Assembly: GCA_052180195.1 (NCBI GenBank)
Contig: CP197469.1
Origin: Gottfriedia sp002574545
Lineage (GTDB): Bacteria; Bacillota; Bacilli; Bacillales; Bacillaceae_G
Direction: 5' to 3' (one strand)
DNA: 64,000 nucleotides
Shown here: one piece after another, positions 9,646-27,912 of the stretch
Layout: the number at the start of each line of letters is the position of its first letter
How positions within the stretch are numbered: position 1 is the stretch's first letter
Notes under the pieces: generated by a model
The model's input: only the letters and a program-made list of their open reading frames with translations
The model's database searches: none
What the model was told of the DNA's origin: nothing
Position numbers and translations under genes: made by a program

Positions 9646-9716
9646 CCCTCATAGTCCAGTAATTTAAGGTTACTAGGTAGAAACTTTTGGGCCATATTCC
9701 CAAACTTATATGAGGT
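9646..9716 (-). promoter_or_regulatory. Guanine-class purine riboswitch aptamer (pur operon)
   Basis: The transcribed strand has the complete purine-aptamer pattern: P1 arms CTCATA and TATGAG, the loop segment GAATATGG, the J2/3 segment AGTTTCTACC, loop L3 CCTTAAA, and GGACTATGAG closing P1. The residue equivalent to position 74 is C, which in this family specifies guanine or hypoxanthine rather than adenine. It sits just downstream of the pur promoter and upstream of a terminator. Confidence 0.93.
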
Positions 9717-9736
9717 TTGCTAAAATTCCTATCTCT

Positions 9737-9765
9737 ATAGTATCAATTTATTACTCTTTTTTCAA
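9737..9765 (-). promoter_or_regulatory. Sigma-A promoter of the pur operon
   Basis: A -35 TTGAAA (9760-9765) and a -10 TACTAT (9737-9742) are separated by exactly 17 bp and lie about 20 bp upstream of the aptamer. Transcription would start near 9730. Confidence 0.68.
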
Positions 9766-9767
9766 TA

Positions 9768-9811
9768 AAATATGAATGTTTTTCTTAAAAAATATTTTAA
9801 TGTTCGTGTTT
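9768..9811 (-). promoter_or_regulatory. Putative PurR operator: two inverted PurBox-like sequences
   Basis: Read in the direction of transcription, AAACACGAACATT (9799-9811) matches the published PurBox pattern AWWWCCGAACWWT at 11 of 13 positions. An inverted, weaker copy AACATTCATATTT (9768-9780) follows after 18 bp, directly upstream of the -35. The same 18-bp spacing is seen upstream of pbuG in this window. PurR itself is not in the window. Confidence 0.65.
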
Positions 9812-9920
9812 TACTCAGTTTTATACATTCTATGATGCCTACTTTTATTAAATTACCGATAGCAACTGTAATTTTTTTATTTGTTATTCGGATTTCAATT
9901 ATCGAATAAGAAATGAAAAA

Positions 9921-9965
9921 CAAAAAGCTATCTATCCCTATCATAAATAGGAAAGATAGCTTTTT
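9921..9965 (-). terminator. Terminator after the subtilisin-like protease
   Basis: AAAAAGCTATC arms with a second paired block CCTAT/ATAGG surround a short loop, and the transcribed strand ends in a U run. It lies 14 bp past the protease stop. The T/A runs on both sides could let it work in both directions. Confidence 0.8.
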
Positions 9966-9978
9966 CAATTATTGACTT

Positions 9979-12900
9979 TTATTGAAGAACCGTTAGTTTA
10001 GTCGGAGTTGATGTTATTTTAAATCCATCTTTAGTTACTACGTCAGCAGAAATATAATATGTGCCGTTTGGTAGATCTGCTTTTGGGAACCATTTTATAT
10101 GAATTTCTCGTTCATTTTTAAATCCAAAAGTATCTACAATATTTCCGTTTACATCTTTTACATTAAATGTCCAATCTACTCTGTTTTGAGCAAAGTAATC
10201 AACTGAAGCTACTCTGTTTTTATTTAAGTTTGTAGTAGGATAAATACTACCATTTGACAGAACCATCCATTCACTCATATATTTGGAGCTTTGATCTCCC
10301 CAAGTAGCATAAGAGTGATTAAATGCGTTGTCAGCTCCACCAATTACAATACTCTTTGGCTCAACATTTACTAGTAATGTTTGCGCTGCGCCTGGTGAAT
10401 AGTAATTCCCATTAACCCAGACAACCGAAGCAGCATAACCAGTTTCATCATCAGTACCCTTCCATGAAACTTCATATTTCCCACCATCTTTTGGTGTAAC
10501 CTTAATATCTGTAACTTTAGGTAGAATCGAATCAACTTTTACTGGCATTTTTACTTCTTGAGGTTTTGCCCCTAGATAGTCTAAAGTTGTACGAATAACG
10601 TAATGATAAACACCATCAGGAACAACTTGTCCATTTTCATCTGTCATATTCCAAGCGTAAAGTTCGTTGTAGCTAGTATCCCCAAATGACATGACATTTT
10701 TTCTAAATTTATATGGGGTTCCATTAAATTCACTAAAGTCGCCAAGGTATTTAACCATTTTGCCTTTTTGATTTTCGATATAGATTTCAGTTTTAGCTAA
10801 ATTTCTTAAAGCTGTAAATGAAGAATAAATTCCATTTAAATGGAAGTTTGGTGAAATAGCAATTTTGTTAAGATCAAAAGTACCCGTTGTTGAATTATAT
10901 CCTTTTGGATAACGTTCTGATGTTCCATCCCATAATGCTGTATAACCTAAAAATGCATCTTTTTCCCATGCAGGTGGATCGATATTTCTTGGCGCATCCC
11001 ATCTACCATTAAAGCCCATATATGGGATTGTGAGAGGTACTGCTTTTGTTTGATTTTTAGGAACAAGTCTTACGAATCCTTCGACAAACGCATTTTCATT
11101 TAATGTTCTAGGAAGACGAATCTCTACAGTTAGGTTTTTCTCTTGTCCTGGTTTAATTTTAAATTTAGCACCATCTGTACTAGATATCCTTTGATCATTT
11201 ACATAAACTGATGCGCCTTCAATTTTTTTACTATTTAATGTTAAATAATCTTTTGAATCCAAAGTTCCATCGCCATCTAAGTCAAATTGTTTTGTTTCAG
11301 TTGCATCTGTCAATAGGTCTACATTAACTGTGTACTCATATTCTTCTTTAGGATTCTTTGCTTCAAGAGATTCTACATTTAATTTAAAAATCGCTCGATC
11401 GTTTTTAATTTCTTTCAACGCTACTGCTCCTGCTTGCTCAAGTGGAGTATCTTTTCTTGTTACGATAACGGGTGTTTTAATTGCATTCTGAATTTGCATT
11501 AAACCAGAACCTTGAATGCGTGGTGAATATGGCACTTCTCCATTTGTTTTAGGGTCCATCACAACACTCGATGTATTCATTAATGCAATTTTAGCCTTTA
11601 GAGCTGTATCTTCTGAATGTTGTAATCCTTTTTCATAAAGAGACTGTAATACTAGTGTCGAACCACCTGCTACATGAGGTGTTGCCATTGACGTACCACT
11701 CATCACTTCATAATCATTTCCAGGTACAGTTGAGTAGATATTACCCCCAGGACCAGAGATTTCTGGTTTAAAATCTAATGTACTTGGCGCGCCATATGAT
11801 GAAAAATCAGACATCATATTTTGATCTGGATTATCAATCCATGTATCTCCGTCTAACTTCATCTTTACAATTTGATTATTATCTAATTTATTTATTAATT
11901 CTTGACCAACAGCCTTACCAGTTGTCGCAGCCGGAATTGAAAATTCGCTGAATCTTAAAATCGGATAATCTACTATATTACTAGGTGGAATGACAATTAC
12001 AGCTTTTGCTTTATATTTTGCCGCATTAAATTGAACAAACGAATACGATGTATATTGGTTATTCATTTTAGCTACGACGATTTTTCCTTCTACGTTTTTA
12101 TTAGTAAAATCAGTAGGCTTCGAACCTTCTCCTACATATACCATTTCATATTCTTGATTAGGCGTTAAATTTCTAGAAAGTTTAAAGTTTTTTGATGGAG
12201 CAAATTGCGTTTGGTCTTGGAAAGGAAGTTTAAAACCATTAACATCTCCTAAAGTATTTAAGTGCACTTTTGTATTTTCATAAGAAGCAACTGATAGAGC
12301 AAAAGGGCTTACTCCAGGTGCACCTACTGTTCCAATATCTGGATTTTCAGCATATGGCTGATAAGCAGAAGGATATAATAAGTTGTGTTTCGTACTGTAA
12401 GCTGAGTTTCCAGCAGCAACTACAACTAAAGTTCCTTGTTCCGTTGCTACACGTATTGCTTTTTGAACCGGATCAAAATCTTCACCTACAAATCCTGAAT
12501 CAACACCTAAACTCATATTGATAACATCAGCACCCATTGTTACTGCATGCTCTATTCCTGCTATGATATCATCTTCATAAGCACCTCCACCTACATCGGA
12601 GAATACTTTTTCAGCTAATAATTGAGTCCCCGGAGCGATTCCTTGAACACCACTATTTGCCTCGTCACCATTAGCACCAATAGTACCTGCAACATGCGTA
12701 CCGTGAGGACTTCCATCACCACGAGGAATAATATCAGTGTCATGATCAGCCCAATCATAACCTGTTGGTACTTTATCGGTGTACCAAACATCATTTACAG
12801 AAGTACCGTCTAATTTAGTTTTTATACCAGCTTGGGTTAACTTTTCTTTTTGCTTCCCCTTTTCAGTTAGCGTCATGTCCTTGTGAGTATAATCAATACC

Positions 12901-13485
12901 AGAATCAACAACTGCAACAAGTAAACCTTCTCCTTGGTAGCCATATTGATTCCAAACCTTTTGAGCTTGTACTAACTCTTTACTAGCTGCCATTGTTTCA
13001 TGGAATGTTCTTGCAACACTTACGTTAAGTACACCTGGTGTAGACTTGATTTCATCCAAATTTTGATACTCTGTCTCAACACTAAATCCATTAAACCCTT
13101 CAAAGAAACGTTGCTTTAATTTAGGTGAATTTGATTTAGCTCTATTTTTCTTTGTAATTTCTTCAATTACTTTATTTTGTTTTTCTTTAAATAAGGATTT
13201 TTTCTTTGACGCTGAAGTCTCAGAAGTTGAAGGTTGATCAACTTCTACTATAAAACGAACTTTATCAGTAGGTTTATAAGTTTTCTCGGACTCCTCCTTT
13301 TGATGATCTTTGTATAAATCCACTTTACCTTTCGAACTTTGATCTAGCAATTGTGGAACATGATCCTCTATCGCTTGAGTTGTTATATCACTTTTTTCAG
13401 CAAGTACTGTATATGATGAGAAAATCAAAGATGAGATTGCTACTGTGGACATTACCTTAAACGGTAAAATTTTACGAAGTTTCAT
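9979..13485 (-). CDS. Large secreted subtilisin-like serine protease (S8 family, PA-domain inserted, Vpr/C5a-peptidase type)
   Basis: Predicted exported endopeptidase of 1168 aa. Residues 1-29 form a signal peptide (basic start, hydrophobic core, TVLA-E). An inhibitor-I9-like propeptide follows. The catalytic triad is visible: Asp194 in AVVDSGIDYTHKD, His261 in GSPHGTHVAGTIG and Ser599 in MSGTSMATPHVAGG; Asn360 in AAGNSA is the oxyanion residue. A protease-associated domain (about residues 440-545) splits the catalytic domain. The long C-terminal part has Fn3/C5a-peptidase-like beta segments, including a DLDGDGTLDSKDY stretch that resembles a dockerin/EF-hand calcium loop. No LPXTG anchor is seen, so release into the medium is likely. 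The ATG follows AAGGAGAGGG. It stands alone, with terminators on both sides. Confidence 0.93.
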   Translation of the reverse strand: MKLRKILPFKVMSTVAISSLIFSSYTVLAEKSDITTQAIEDHVPQLLDQSSKGKVDLYKDHQKEESEKTYKPTDKVRFIVEVDQPSTSETSASKKKSLFKEKQNKVIEEITKKNRAKSNSPKLKQRFFEGFNGFSVETEYQNLDEIKSTPGVLNVSVARTFHETMAASKELVQAQKVWNQYGYQGEGLLVAVVDSGIDYTHKDMTLTEKGKQKEKLTQAGIKTKLDGTSVNDVWYTDKVPTGYDWADHDTDIIPRGDGSPHGTHVAGTIGANGDEANSGVQGIAPGTQLLAEKVFSDVGGGAYEDDIIAGIEHAVTMGADVINMSLGVDSGFVGEDFDPVQKAIRVATEQGTLVVVAAGNSAYSTKHNLLYPSAYQPYAENPDIGTVGAPGVSPFALSVASYENTKVHLNTLGDVNGFKLPFQDQTQFAPSKNFKLSRNLTPNQEYEMVYVGEGSKPTDFTNKNVEGKIVVAKMNNQYTSYSFVQFNAAKYKAKAVIVIPPSNIVDYPILRFSEFSIPAATTGKAVGQELINKLDNNQIVKMKLDGDTWIDNPDQNMMSDFSSYGAPSTLDFKPEISGPGGNIYSTVPGNDYEVMSGTSMATPHVAGGSTLVLQSLYEKGLQHSEDTALKAKIALMNTSSVVMDPKTNGEVPYSPRIQGSGLMQIQNAIKTPVIVTRKDTPLEQAGAVALKEIKNDRAIFKLNVESLEAKNPKEEYEYTVNVDLLTDATETKQFDLDGDGTLDSKDYLTLNSKKIEGASVYVNDQRISSTDGAKFKIKPGQEKNLTVEIRLPRTLNENAFVEGFVRLVPKNQTKAVPLTIPYMGFNGRWDAPRNIDPPAWEKDAFLGYTALWDGTSERYPKGYNSTTGTFDLNKIAISPNFHLNGIYSSFTALRNLAKTEIYIENQKGKMVKYLGDFSEFNGTPYKFRKNVMSFGDTSYNELYAWNMTDENGQVVPDGVYHYVIRTTLDYLGAKPQEVKMPVKVDSILPKVTDIKVTPKDGGKYEVSWKGTDDETGYAASVVWVNGNYYSPGAAQTLLVNVEPKSIVIGGADNAFNHSYATWGDQSSKYMSEWMVLSNGSIYPTTNLNKNRVASVDYFAQNRVDWTFNVKDVNGNIVDTFGFKNEREIHIKWFPKADLPNGTYYISADVVTKDGFKITSTPTKLTVLQ

Positions 13486-13926
13486 GAAATCCCTCTCCTT
13501 ATTATGGACGTAATATTTCTATTATGTATTTGCTTTAATACTATGATTAAGAGGTTAGTAGTTTAATAAATCTAGGATGATCAAATTGCTTAAACTTAAG
13601 CCCTTACCATTATGTAAGTAAATAAATACAATCTAAATGTACATTCATCATATACTGAAGTAAATTGGGGGAATTTCCTACGAATTGAGTTGACATTTTT
13701 CTACAATTAATAACAAAAAAAATGATTATTGGTTATTCTTAAACGTAGAAACTTTGAATAATAAAATGAAATAAATAAAAACGTGTCGTATTATTTTAGT
13801 TCAATCGCATGTTTTAAATCAGAACTTGCGAAAATATAGAGAAAATTCAATTAATTCTATATACGTTTAGAATAAAGTAGAAATAAATGATTAAAAAGAA
13901 CTAATAAATCTCTTCTTCAGAAATAA
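13486..13926. other. AT-rich intergenic region upstream of the protease gene
   Basis: About 440 bp without a convincing open frame. It should hold the protease promoter on the minus strand, but I see no -35/-10 pair I would defend. A plus-strand TTGACA at ~13691 has no gene downstream on that strand. Confidence 0.5.
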
Positions 13927-13958
13927 GAAAAGGTGTACCTTCGTAGATACACCTTTTT
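13927..13958 (-). terminator. Terminator after the two-P-loop ATPase gene
   Basis: On the transcribed strand GGTGTA-T-CT and AG-G-TACACC pair around a short loop and are followed by TTTTC. It is 15 bp beyond the stop of the ATPase gene. Confidence 0.78.
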
Positions 13959-13972
13959 CAAAATAAATAATA

Positions 13973-15070
13973 CTAATTTTTTATTATACTTTCAATTTCC
14001 TCTATTAATTCTGACTGAATCTTATCAACTTTTGTAAAGTCCATAGCGCCAACATAGATCGCTTCTAATTTGTCTCTAAGAACTTTAGCCTCAGCCAAAT
14101 AAGAGATCGCTTCTTTCATTTTATCTTTATATGAATTCGTTGTTCTTTCTATTTCAGTAGCGTATTTCTCGTCTGTTCCTGGTGTAATGCATCTTTCATA
14201 CATATCAATAATTTCATCATTTTCACGATCAGGAAAATATTCATGTGGTGCTGTACTATCAAAAATTGCAATACCTTTTTCAGGTATAATTACCATATCA
14301 AGACTGTTTGGATCAAATCCACAATGATAAATCTCTACATCATATCCTCTTTCTTCTCCTGTTGCTGCTATTTTCTTTAACATTGTTGATTTCCCAGAAC
14401 CAGCTCTACCTTTAATAAAATATCGCTTTTCGATTTCTTCTGTTAAATTTTGAATATAATCAACCGCACCACTTGGAGTTGCTGCACCTAAAAATCTATG
14501 CTTTACTTTGGAATCTTTTTCAGTATTACTTTCATTGCCATAAAATAGCGCTATCAATTCGTCAGTTAGTTTATTAGCTTCTAAAAAGTCCATATTCGAT
14601 ATATAAATCTCTTCAATTTCATCATGAGCCTTTAAGGAAGCCGCAAATGTGTCATACGCTTTTTGAAACTTCTTAGAAATTTCATCATTTAGTGATAGTA
14701 TGGTTTCCTTGTGCACGGCCAATTTCTTAGAATTCCAAGCAACTCCTAAATTCACATATTCTTCAATAACCCCTGGAGCTTTTGGTTCAATTACATGTGG
14801 CGCTGTTCCGTCCACTATACCTATTTGAAATTTCGGGATAATTAAGCCATCAACTGAATTAGTATCTGAAGAACAATGTAAATATTCAATATCGATTCCC
14901 TTATTTACAATCAATTCTCCAATTGTTTTCATTAAAGTTGATTTCCCTGTACCTGGACCACCTTTTAGAATGAATAATTTATCTAAATCCTCTAAAGCTG
15001 AGTCATAGAGATTATAAAACCCTTTTGCAGTATTACCACCTGCATAATAATTGAGTATTCTTCCTCTCAT
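13973..15070 (-). CDS. Tandem P-loop ATPase of unknown function (PRK06851-like)
   Basis: A 365-aa cytoplasmic protein with two Walker A motifs: GGPGTGKST at residues 37-45 and GRAGSGKST at 221-229. The halves are an internal duplication, seen also in the paired segments HCSSDTNSVDGLIIP and HCGFDPNSLDMVIIP, each followed by a DGTAPH or DSTAPH motif. I recognise it as the PRK06851-type conserved family of Bacillaceae; no activity is established that I know of. The start at 15070 (MRGRILNYYAGG) has GGAGGG six bases upstream; an alternative six codons earlier lacks a site. It is single, between the protease and the first rRNA operon, with its own terminator. Confidence 0.85.
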   Translation of the reverse strand: MRGRILNYYAGGNTAKGFYNLYDSALEDLDKLFILKGGPGTGKSTLMKTIGELIVNKGIDIEYLHCSSDTNSVDGLIIPKFQIGIVDGTAPHVIEPKAPGVIEEYVNLGVAWNSKKLAVHKETILSLNDEISKKFQKAYDTFAASLKAHDEIEEIYISNMDFLEANKLTDELIALFYGNESNTEKDSKVKHRFLGAATPSGAVDYIQNLTEEIEKRYFIKGRAGSGKSTMLKKIAATGEERGYDVEIYHCGFDPNSLDMVIIPEKGIAIFDSTAPHEYFPDRENDEIIDMYERCITPGTDEKYATEIERTTNSYKDKMKEAISYLAEAKVLRDKLEAIYVGAMDFTKVDKIQSELIEEIESIIKN

Positions 15071-15238
15071 ATTTTTCCCTCCATTCAATCTAGGTTATGT
15101 AGATTTATAATTAAGGGTGTTTGCCCAGCATGAATATTATTGTTTCCATTATTAAATATTTTTTAAGTGAACTTGTTGGTGTTCATAAAACTTGTCGTTA
15201 AAGTTATGGTAAGAGTTAATATTTTCAAATTTAAATAC

Positions 15239-15273
15239 AAAAAAACATCAGCTATTAGGCTGATGTTTTTTTG
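15239..15273 (-). terminator. Terminator of rRNA operon 1
   Basis: Arms AACATCAGC and GCTGATGTT around a 6-nt loop, flanked by A and T runs, directly after the 5S gene. The same stem recurs after operon 2 and after the MutS2-like gene at 28986. Confidence 0.9.
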
Positions 15274-15275
15274 TT

Positions 15276-15392
15276 ACCAGGCGACGTTCTACTCTCACAG
15301 GGGGAAACCCCCAACTACCATCGACGCTGAAGAGCTTAACTACCGTGTTCGGTATGGGAACGGGTGTGACCTCTTCGCAATAATCACCTGAT
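15276..15392 (-). rRNA. rrf: 5S ribosomal RNA, operon 1
   Basis: The 117-nt segment matches Bacillus 5S rRNA, with GCGAAGAGGTCACACCCGTT near the 5' end and TAGTTGGGGGTTTCCCCC towards the 3' end. It differs from the other three copies by one base: CACGGTAG in the transcript instead of CACGGCAG (position 15342). Ends are set by comparison and may be off by a few bases. Confidence 0.95.
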
Positions 15393-15451
15393 TTGTATTT
15401 GAGTTGTACTTTTGTACCCTCAAAACTAGATAATGTCATTATCAAACTTGT

Positions 15452-18387
<2,936 letters not shown>

Positions 18388-18538
18388 TAATTTTAAAACT
18401 AATTGAATTAAACTTACGCAGTTTAATGAATGACATTATCTAGTTTTCAAGGTACAAATGTTGAGAGTGAACTCTCAAAACTAAACAAAACAATGAAGAA
18501 ACATTTCATACATGAACCATCGGTTCATGATGTCTCCA
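18388..18538 (-). other. 16S-23S internal spacer of operon 1 (no tRNA genes)
   Basis: A short ~150-bp spacer without tRNA-Ile or tRNA-Ala. AAAACTAAACAAAACA at 18477-18492 is complementary to TGTTTTGTTTAGTTTT in the 16S leader (20146-20161), giving the RNase III-type 16S processing stem. The part next to 23S pairs with sequence beyond the 23S 3' end. The spacers of operons 2 and 3 look the same. Confidence 0.85.
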
Positions 18539-20090
<1,552 letters not shown>

Positions 20091-20197
20091 AAGTTAAGTT
20101 TAAATCTTGTATTGCTCAAAAAACTAATAATTGACGTTTACTTCATGTTTTGTTTAGTTTTCAAAGTTCACTTTATCGCTTTAGAAGCGACTTTAAT

Positions 20198-20227
20198 ATA
20201 ATAACATTTTGCCGAACGTTTTGTCAA
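20198..20227 (-). promoter_or_regulatory. Promoter of rRNA operon 1
   Basis: A consensus TTGACA (20222-20227) and a TATTAT (20198-20203) are 18 bp apart, about 110 bp upstream of mature 16S. A further TATAAT-like element lies ~20 bp upstream of the -35, possibly a tandem promoter, but its -35 is unclear. Confidence 0.78.
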
Positions 20228-20680
20228 CAAGTTATTATATTTTTTTGTTGTTCGAACTTGTTTTGTCGTGACAACATATATAAATATATCATCTCGTCCA
20301 AATGATTGCAAGCATTTCTTTATAAAAAATTTAAATTGTTTTATTTGATCTTTTTTTAGATGTTTTCTATATGTATTGCTATATAAATATTAGTTTTGAT
20401 TTTAAATATATTAAAAGGAAACAATCTGAAATGCCGCTTCCCTATTAGGCTTGTCTAAGTTCAAAGCCATTCAATAATAAGTAGCGTATATATATCCTTT
20501 TTGAATCAGGTGAAGTAGACAAAAAATCACACCACCTATAATTTAATGTTATAAGTCGTTTCTCGTTTCTTTTTACAGAATATACTCTATGAAAAATACT
20601 TGGACTATTCTCAAATTTTGATCACATAGTGTATTTAGTAAAGAATTGTATTCGAATTTATTCTCGTTTTCCATTTTAAA
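20228..20680. other. AT-rich gap between rRNA operon 1 and the transposase remnant
   Basis: About 450 bp with no sustained open frame, tRNA or clear repeat. The left inverted repeat expected for the neighbouring insertion sequence was not recognised here. Confidence 0.45.
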
Positions 20681-21893
20681 CTAACTTATGCGTTTAGTAT
20701 AATCCTTCTTCCTTATCCCCGGAAAATTTACATATCGTTTACTACAAATACCATCCACTGAAGAGTGAATCGCTTCTAATTAAGTTTTACTCTTTTATAA
20801 CAGCCTTCTAAAAAACCATTTGAATAGTTATAAGCAAAATTATTAAATATCTCGATTTTCCAGTTTTGTAGAGTTTTTATAACTCGGTTAAATTCAGGAA
20901 TATCAACATCTTTTACTTCTTTGTAGAACGATTCGAGTGCTTCTTTCGTTTTAAGAATATCCTTCGATTCATTCTCTTTACCCTTTTTAAACTATTAACT
21001 AAAACTTTCCTTTAATTGATAAGCCGATTTTAATTCTTTTGAAAAACTGAAGTAACGTTGTAGGTACCTTTGATCCTCTTTGGTTAATTTTTCAACCTTT
21101 TTATAGAGTAAATGACGCATTTTCTTTCATTTCTTTCGGTCATACTCATACCACCTAGTTGTATTCGTTTCCTTACACCATCTAATGCCCAATAAATATA
21201 TCTCACAAAGTGAAAATGATCAGCCACTATGACAGGTTTCCCTAACGCTTCCTGAACTGCGGCTTTAAAAGAAGGGCTCATTTCCATGATGACAATTCCT
21301 ACCTTTGCCCCGTACTTTTTAAAATAGTCCTTTATTATTTTTTTCTACGGTTTGGTAATATGTCGATGAGCTTTCTCGTCTTACCATTCACAATAATTAG
21401 TTGATACTTACCTGCTTGGGTGTCTCCTTTATACTCATCGATGGCAATTACTTTTGGGAGAGCTGTCACTTGATTAATTTCTTTCTTTGAGAGTCATCAA
21501 ACCCTCTAATGACTGTCGTATAAGAACCTCTGAAAATCTCACTCGTTTTCTTAAAACTTCTGCTTTTAATCGCATGAATCGATAAAGCTAAAAACCATTC
21601 GATCGAGCCTCTTTTATAACGAGATACAAATGATTTGCTTTCTGAAAAACGCTTACCAATACACAAACATAACGACGTTTTCTATACCAAATTTCTGTCT
21701 TTTGCTGAAACCAACTTAAATGTTTAATTTTCTGTAGTCAGTAATCATGTGCTTTATTTGTCTTATTCTTACAACTCGGACAAGAGTGAGGTGCTATTTT
21801 CATTTCAACAAAAAGACAAATTTTTTCACTATATTCCTCTACTTTTGTCACTAGACAATCTTTTAATCCTGGGATGTATATGTTAGAATTCAT
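20681..21893 (-). pseudogene. Decayed ISL3-family transposase
   Basis: Conceptual reading of the minus strand from an ATG at 21893 gives fragments typical of ISL3 transposases. There is a Cys-containing N-terminal segment (CPSCKNKTNKAHDY), a middle piece with SRYKRGSIEWFLALSIHAIK, the DDE-domain piece EMSPSFKAAVQEALGKP and VADHFHFVRYIYWALD, and a C-terminal piece YSNGFLEGCYKR. They lie in different frames with several stops, so the gene is inactive. The total span of ~1.2 kb equals a full ISL3 transposase, so the loss is by point changes rather than large deletion. Confidence 0.85.
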
Positions 21894-21973
21894 TTACACG
21901 TAACTCCATTCGTTTATCTTGTTTCTCGACAATTCAAATATAACGAATATTGGATGTTACGTGTTTTTTTACC

Positions 21974-22005
21974 TAAAATTGTACATACCCCAATAGTATA
22001 GAGCC
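21974..22005 (-). repeat. Probable terminal inverted repeat of the ISL3-type remnant (transposase 5' side)
   Basis: Read towards the transposase, the sequence starts GGCTCTATACTATTGGGGTA, the style of ISL3-family ends (GGCTCTNTA..), ~80 bp upstream of the remnant start. No matching copy was found on the other side, so that end is lost or strongly diverged. Confidence 0.55.
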
Positions 22006-22036
22006 TTTAAATAATCTATCGTTTCATATTTCAACA

Positions 22037-22072
22037 CAAAAAAACATCAGCTAAATAGCTGATGTTTTTTTG
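22037..22072 (-). terminator. Terminator of rRNA operon 2
   Basis: AACATCAGCTA and TAGCTGATGTT arms with flanking A/T runs directly after the 5S gene; same stem as in operon 1. Confidence 0.9.
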
Positions 22073-22074
22073 TT

Positions 22075-22191
22075 ACCAGGCGACGTTCTACTCTCACAGG
22101 GGGAAACCCCCAACTACCATCGACGCTGAAGAGCTTAACTGCCGTGTTCGGTATGGGAACGGGTGTGACCTCTTCGCAATAATCACCTGAT
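22075..22191 (-). rRNA. rrf: 5S ribosomal RNA, operon 2
   Basis: 117 nt, same as the operon 4 copy over its length; one base differs from operon 1 and one from operon 3. Located 58 bp past the 23S gene. Confidence 0.95.
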
Positions 22192-22249
22192 TTGTATTTG
22201 AGTTGTACTTCGTACCCTCAAAACTAGATAATGTCATTATCAAACTTGT

Positions 22250-25185
<2,936 letters not shown>

Positions 25186-25336
25186 TAATTTTAAAACTAA
25201 TTGAATTAAACTTACGCAGTTTAATGAATGACATTATCTAGTTTTCAAGGTACAAATGTTGAGAGTGAACTCTCAAAACTAAACAAAACAATGAAGAAAC
25301 ATTTCATACATGAACCATCGGTTCATGATGTCTCCA

Positions 25337-26888
<1,552 letters not shown>

Positions 26889-26995
26889 AAGTTAAGTTTA
26901 AATCTTGTATTGCTCAAAAAACTAATAATTGACGTTTACTTCATGTTTTGTTTAGTTTTCAAAGTTCACTTCATCGCTTTAGAAGCGACTTTAAT

Positions 26996-27025
26996 ATAAT
27001 AACATTTTGCCGAACGTTTTGTCAA
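26996..27025 (-). promoter_or_regulatory. Promoter of rRNA operon 2
   Basis: TTGACA (27020-27025), 18-bp spacer, TATTAT (26996-27001), identical in the core to operon 1. The similarity to operon 1 fades further upstream, near 27040. Confidence 0.78.
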
Positions 27026-27246
27026 CAAGTTATTATATATTTTTTGTTGTCCGAACTTACTTCGTCGTGACAACATATACAAATATACCACCTTCACCAA
27101 TTGATTACAAGCATTTTTTAAAAAAGTTTACAAAATTAATTACGAAAACTTCAAACAAATTAATTAGTTAATTGTACAACTAGGTATGAGTACAAGCACA
27201 AACTATCCCTCTTCCATAGATTAGTACAAGAAAGGGAGGAATTGTT

Positions 27247-27720
27247 ATGCAATGTAGTGAAGCCCATCAATTATGTAATAATTATAGAGGGCAGGTTGTA
27301 CGCATTTTCGATAAAGATGGAAATGAGCATGTCGGTCGTATTACTAAAGTAACTGATGACCGAGTTTTTATTGAACCTGTCAATCAATACCGCCAAAGCT
27401 CTAATTCGTCAAATAGATCATCTAATCGTAATAGAAGTAATATGAACAGAAACCAATCTAATAGAAATTTCTCAGAAAGAAACTTTTCAAACAGAAGTTC
27501 CCAAAATGGAAATCGTTTTGATAATATGTTTGGTAATCGAGTTGAAGATCGATTCGATAGAAGATTCGACAGAAGATTTGATAGAAGATTTGATAGAAGA
27601 AACGAAAGAGATTTCGATAGAGATGGATTTGGATGCGGATTCTTCGGTTGCGGATTAGGCATTTCAATTGCACTTGGTTTTGTTGCTGGAGTAGCATTAG
27701 CTGCATTATTCTTTTTTTAA
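27247..27720 (+). CDS. Low-complexity Asn/Arg/Ser-rich protein with RFDR repeats and a C-terminal membrane segment
   Basis: A 157-aa protein I cannot name. Residues 1-50 (RGQVVRIFDKDGNEHVGRIT) look like a small folded beta domain. Residues 50-95 are rich in Asn, Ser and Arg. Residues ~100-120 hold four to five RFDR repeats encoded by a degenerate 12-bp tandem repeat. The end has GFGCGFFGCGLGISIALGF followed by a hydrophobic Ala/Phe stretch that could span the membrane. The ATG follows AAGGGAGGAATTGTT. Similar compositions occur in Bacillus spore-coat or surface proteins, but that is only a resemblance. It is plus-strand, against most neighbours, with a terminator 30 bp downstream. Confidence 0.75.
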   Translation: MQCSEAHQLCNNYRGQVVRIFDKDGNEHVGRITKVTDDRVFIEPVNQYRQSSNSSNRSSNRNRSNMNRNQSNRNFSERNFSNRSSQNGNRFDNMFGNRVEDRFDRRFDRRFDRRFDRRNERDFDRDGFGCGFFGCGLGISIALGFVAGVALAALFFF

Positions 27721-27752
27721 TAGCTCAATGATAACTTATATTCAATTACTGT

Positions 27753-27799
27753 GGGTATGTCTCTTTAGTCAAAAGCTGACTATTGAGATACCCTTTTTT
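27753..27799 (+). terminator. Terminator after the RFDR-repeat protein gene
   Basis: GGGTAT-G-TCTC and GAGATACCC plus an inner AGTC/GACT pairing form a long hairpin followed by TTTTTT. Confidence 0.88.
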
Positions 27800-27912
27800 C
27801 ATTACATGTACTCATATAAGCCATTTCTTTATGATTCTAGTTCCTAAAACAAAATAAGTTTCTAATCTAAAACAAATAATAAATGCATTAAAACGATAAA
27901 TAGGTGGTATTT

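Noticed and set aside
9762..9968. 68-codon minus-strand frame between the protease terminator and the pur operator.
   Set aside because: It covers the protease terminator and the PurBox and promoter region, has no ribosome site and AT-rich random composition.
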